NCBI GenBank assembly: GCA_958436475.1
Contig: CAUBKG010000078.1
Location: 1 to 7,371 of the forward strand
Length of the DNA: 7,371 nucleotides
Reading direction: 5' to 3'
Source: an uncultured Clostridia bacterium
GTDB lineage: Bacteria > Bacillota > Clostridia > Oscillospirales > Acutalibacteraceae
Part shown: positions 5,515-7,371 of the stretch, in pieces
How positions within the stretch are numbered: the first letter of the stretch is position 1
Layout of the letters: each line of letters starts with the position of its first letter
Position numbers and translations under genes: made by a program
The notes under the pieces: generated by a model
Told to the model about the DNA's origin: nothing
The model's database searches: none
What the model saw: the letters and a program-made list of their open reading frames with translations, nothing else

Positions 5515-5520
5515 GGAGAG

Positions 5521-5709
5521 CTATTCTATATTTTTTGCTTTGCAATACATTTCCACTATGTGACCCGGCAGCGGCCCGCGGTCCCCGATTCCGTATGTTG
5601 CTTCATCGAAGCCATCGCGCCAAATAAACTGCCGCAAATCCGTTCTGCCGGAAAAAGCACATTTTCGCGGCTGTTTTTTCAAAAATCTACCCGGAGCTTT
5701 GAAAATCAA
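5521..5709 (-). CDS. Doubtful small ORF downstream of mnmE, 62 codons
   Basis: A 62-codon frame starts with TTG 2 nt after the mnmE stop and ends 6 nt before the lipoprotein promoter. The C-terminal two thirds (FIWRDGFDEATYGIGDRGPLPG and onward) read like a folded, acidic protein with W, Y and G residues. However, the only starts are TTG codons and the ribosome site is weak (GGGG about 10 nt upstream, inside the mnmE end). Codon choice lacks the strong GC bias of mnmE (for example ACA, ATA, GGA, TTG, AGA). It could be a translationally coupled small protein, the decayed end of a longer gene, or a chance frame. I recognise no family. Confidence 0.35.
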   Translation of the reverse strand: MIFKAPGRFLKKQPRKCAFSGRTDLRQFIWRDGFDEATYGIGDRGPLPGHIVEMYCKAKNIE

Positions 5710-5711
5710 TT

Positions 5712-7079
5712 TTATTTCCCCACGCAGAAGGAGTGGAATACCGTATCCGCCACTGCTTCCGTAACCCGTTCTCCCAGAAGCTCGGAAAGCGCGGCGATGG
5801 CTTCATCCACATCGATGGAGACCGCGTCCAGCGTGAAGCCTGCATCCAGCGTTTCCTGCGCACGCTTCACCGCCTGCAGCGCCCGGTGCGCCGCCTCCAT
5901 CTGGCGTTCGGTTGCGAGCATGGCGGCGGTGGGGTCGATCTCGGCGATCCCCGCGAGGCGCTCCACCTCTTTTTCCAGCCGCCGCACCCCTTCGCCCGTG
6001 GCGGCGGATATCTCCAGCACGCTCCCGAAGCGGCCGATGAGCGGTTCCAGATCCAGGCGCCGCGGCAGGTCTGTTTTATTCACAATGGCGATGCACGGCT
6101 TTTTTTCCCCAAGGCGTATCAGCTCTTCATCCTGCGCGGTGAGGGGCTCGGACGCATCGAACACCGCAATGACCAACTCCGCCCTTCGGATATGCTCCCG
6201 CGTACGGCCCACGCCGATCTGCTCCACGAGGTCTTCCGTTTCGCGCAGGCCCGCGGTATCCGCGAGGCGGAGCATCACCCCGCCAAGGCTTACCGTTTCC
6301 TCCACCACGTCCCGCGTGGTGCCCGCCTGCGGTGTGACAATGGATTTTTCGTACCCCGAAAGCAGATTCATCAGAGTGGATTTTCCCACGTTCGGCCGGC
6401 CTGCAATCACCGTGCGCACCCCTTCCCGGAGCACACGGGCGCCACCGCTCCGCTGGATGAGGAGCCGGAGTTCTTCGTCCGCTTCCCGGAGCGTTTCGCG
6501 CAGGGCGTCCGGCTCGATTTCGGGAATATCGTCGTAGGGGAAATCCACATACGCGCCGAAGCCCGCCGCCGCGGCCAGCAGCTTTTCCCTCACCCCCGAA
6601 ATCGCGCGGCCGAGCGCGCCCTCCCGCGCGGCGAAGGCGGCCGCCGCCGCCTTTTCCCCCGTGGCGGAGATCAAATCCATCACCGCTTCGGCCTGGGTTA
6701 AATCCAGCTTGCCGTTTTCATAGGCACGCCGGGTGAATTCCCCCGCTTCGGCCAGCCGAGCACCCGCGGCCAGCACGGCGGAAAGCAGCTTTCTCGTAAC
6801 AAAAAGCCCGCCGTGGCAGGAAAGCTCCACCACGTCCTCGCCCGTATAGCTTTTCGGCGCGGCGAACACGAGGGCGATCACCTCGTCGACCGGCTGGTCC
6901 TGCCCGTCGTACGCCCTGCCGTACAGGGCGGTGTATCCCTTTGCTTCTTCCACACGTTTGCCCGAAGGCGAGCGGAACACCCGGTCCGCCACCCGGCGGG
7001 CGCCGGGCCCGGAAATCCTCACAATGCCGATCCCGCCCGGGGCAGGCGCGGTGGAAATGGCGGCTATGGTTTTTTCCAT
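5712..7079 (-). CDS. mnmE: tRNA uridine-5-carboxymethylaminomethyl(34) synthesis GTPase MnmE
   Basis: 455-aa GTPase that, with MnmG, installs the carboxymethylaminomethyl group on wobble U34 of certain tRNAs. The N-terminal folate-binding domain (about 1-120) opens with TIAAISTAPAPGGIGIVRISG and includes VELSCHGG (84-91) and GEFTRRAYENGKLDLTQAEA (113-132). A helical domain encloses the G domain, which has all motifs: GRPNVGKST (227-235), GTTRD (253-257), DTAGLRET (274-281), NKTD (334-337) and SAATGEG (358-364). The C-terminus is FCVGK, carrying the catalytically important Cys (452). Length is normal. The ATG at 7079 is chosen because the family signature starts there; the frame stays open to 7346 through repeats, which is not coding. 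GGAG lies 12 nt upstream, a long spacing. mnmG does not follow, unlike in many Firmicutes. No clear terminator is seen before the lipoprotein promoter. Confidence 0.97.
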   Translation of the reverse strand: MEKTIAAISTAPAPGGIGIVRISGPGARRVADRVFRSPSGKRVEEAKGYTALYGRAYDGQDQPVDEVIALVFAAPKSYTGEDVVELSCHGGLFVTRKLLSAVLAAGARLAEAGEFTRRAYENGKLDLTQAEAVMDLISATGEKAAAAAFAAREGALGRAISGVREKLLAAAAGFGAYVDFPYDDIPEIEPDALRETLREADEELRLLIQRSGGARVLREGVRTVIAGRPNVGKSTLMNLLSGYEKSIVTPQAGTTRDVVEETVSLGGVMLRLADTAGLRETEDLVEQIGVGRTREHIRRAELVIAVFDASEPLTAQDEELIRLGEKKPCIAIVNKTDLPRRLDLEPLIGRFGSVLEISAATGEGVRRLEKEVERLAGIAEIDPTAAMLATERQMEAAHRALQAVKRAQETLDAGFTLDAVSIDVDEAIAALSELLGERVTEAVADTVFHSFCVGK

Positions 7080-7116
7080 CCTGTTTTTACACTCCTGCTT
7101 TTGTTTTTCTTCCCTT

Positions 7117-7145
7117 ACTCTATCACATTCGCGGGCGTTTCTCAA
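7117..7145 (-). promoter_or_regulatory. Promoter of mnmE (extended -10)
   Basis: Minus-strand TTGAGA (7140-7145), 17 nt, then TAGAGT (7117-7122), with TG one base before the -10 making TGATAGAGT. The predicted start near 7110 leaves a leader of about 31 nt before the ATG at 7079. The repeat cluster begins 23 nt upstream of the -35, so the promoter itself is repeat-free. Confidence 0.6.
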
Positions 7146-7168
7146 TTTTATTTGATGAAGAAAACGTT

Positions 7169-7228
7169 GCTGGCTTTCCGGAAACGCCGTAGGGGCCGCC
7201 CAATGGGCGCCCGTTCTGCCTTGTGCGT
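7169..7228 (+). repeat. Interspersed palindromic repeat, copy 1
   Basis: A 60-nt unit starting GCTGGCTTTCCGGA, then GCCGTAGGGG, then a GC-rich palindromic core around CCCAATGGG (7200-7207 region), then GTTCTGCC and ending TGCGT. It matches copy 3 (7313-7371) at all but four positions plus one extra C (GGGGCCGCCC against GGGGCGCCC), so its hairpin core is slightly degraded. Confidence 0.85.
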
Positions 7229-7269
7229 TCCACACGATTTTTCCGCGAACCGGCAATTTTGCTTTCAGC

Positions 7270-7293
7270 GGGCGGCCGATGGCCGCCCCTACG
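7270..7293 (-). repeat. Interspersed palindromic repeat core, inverted copy 2
   Basis: GGGCGGCC (7270-7277), GAT, GGCCGCCC (7281-7288), then CTACG. Read on the minus strand this is CGTAGGGGCGGCCATCGG and so on, the same CGTAGGGG-plus-palindrome layout as the other two copies but with a different core (GGCC in place of GCGC). Only the core and CGTAGGGG edge are shared, not the GCTGGCTTTCC flank. Confidence 0.7.
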
Positions 7294-7312
7294 CGAGGGC
7301 CCCATCTGTGCC

Positions 7313-7371
7313 GCTGGCTTTCCGGAGCCGCCGTAGGGGCGCCCAATGGGCGCCCGTTCTGCCCTATGCGT
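7313..7371 (+). repeat. Interspersed palindromic repeat, copy 3, reaching the window edge
   Basis: A direct repeat of copy 1, starting 144 bp downstream of it, with GCTGGCTTTCCGGA, GCCGTAGGGG and the intact core GGGCGCCC-AAT-GGGCGCCC, each half of which is also self-complementary. The window ends at GCGT, so the cluster probably continues. Frames through these repeats are open by chance and should not be annotated as the mnmE N-terminus. Confidence 0.85.

Noticed and set aside
5560..6701. Long plus-strand frames opposite mnmE (325 and 322 codons)
   Set aside because: They are antisense shadows of a gene with all GTPase motifs; the translations are low-complexity Arg/Ser- or His/Arg-rich.
7080..7346. 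An N-terminal extension of MnmE of 89 codons
   Set aside because: The extension translates the palindromic repeats and the mnmE promoter, and the conserved MnmE N-terminus (TIAAISTAPAPGG) begins right after the ATG at 7079.

Overview
The window reads as chromosomal housekeeping DNA from a GC-rich Clostridia member, most likely Oscillospiraceae-like. The basis is the mix of GC-rich genes with AT-rich sigma-A type promoters, a PRK06851-type P-loop ATPase, a short TtcA-type enzyme, a DUF4854-like lipoprotein, and GTAGGGGCGCCC-type palindromic repeats. This placement is inferred from gene content; no rRNA or other marker is present.

Layout from left to right. Positions 7-583 (+) hold a promoter and a small membrane-anchored protein of unknown function. 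It converges on a minus-strand unit (665-2211) made of a family 2 glycosyltransferase and a TtcA-type tRNA thiolase that overlap by ATGA; a 40-bp perfect palindrome acts as terminator between the two units. Upstream of the glycosyltransferase lies a leader of about 210 nt (2212-2423), with a strong promoter embedded in a palindrome, two further hairpins, and an intrinsic terminator only 27 nt before the start codon. This looks like a transcription-attenuation arrangement and is the most interesting feature here. Further upstream on the minus strand is an ATPase (2470-3606) with one intact and one decayed P-loop half.

From 3823 the plus strand carries rplM-rpsI (ribosomal proteins L13 and S9) behind a near-consensus promoter and ahead of a canonical terminator. 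A second, bidirectional terminator separates them from a convergent lipoprotein gene (4946-5446, minus) that has its own near-consensus promoter. The right end holds mnmE (5712-7079, minus), followed by a doubtful 62-codon ORF. Upstream of mnmE are a promoter and a cluster of interspersed palindromic repeats that runs off the window edge.

Four genes belong to translation: ttcA and mnmE modify tRNA (position 32 and wobble position 34), and rplM and rpsI supply ribosomal proteins. The glycosyltransferase, lipoprotein and first protein are envelope-related. I see no CRISPR array, tRNA, rRNA, transposase or phage gene, and no clear defence or biosynthetic system. The candidate novelties are the attenuator-like leader, the asymmetric ATPase and the repeat cluster.
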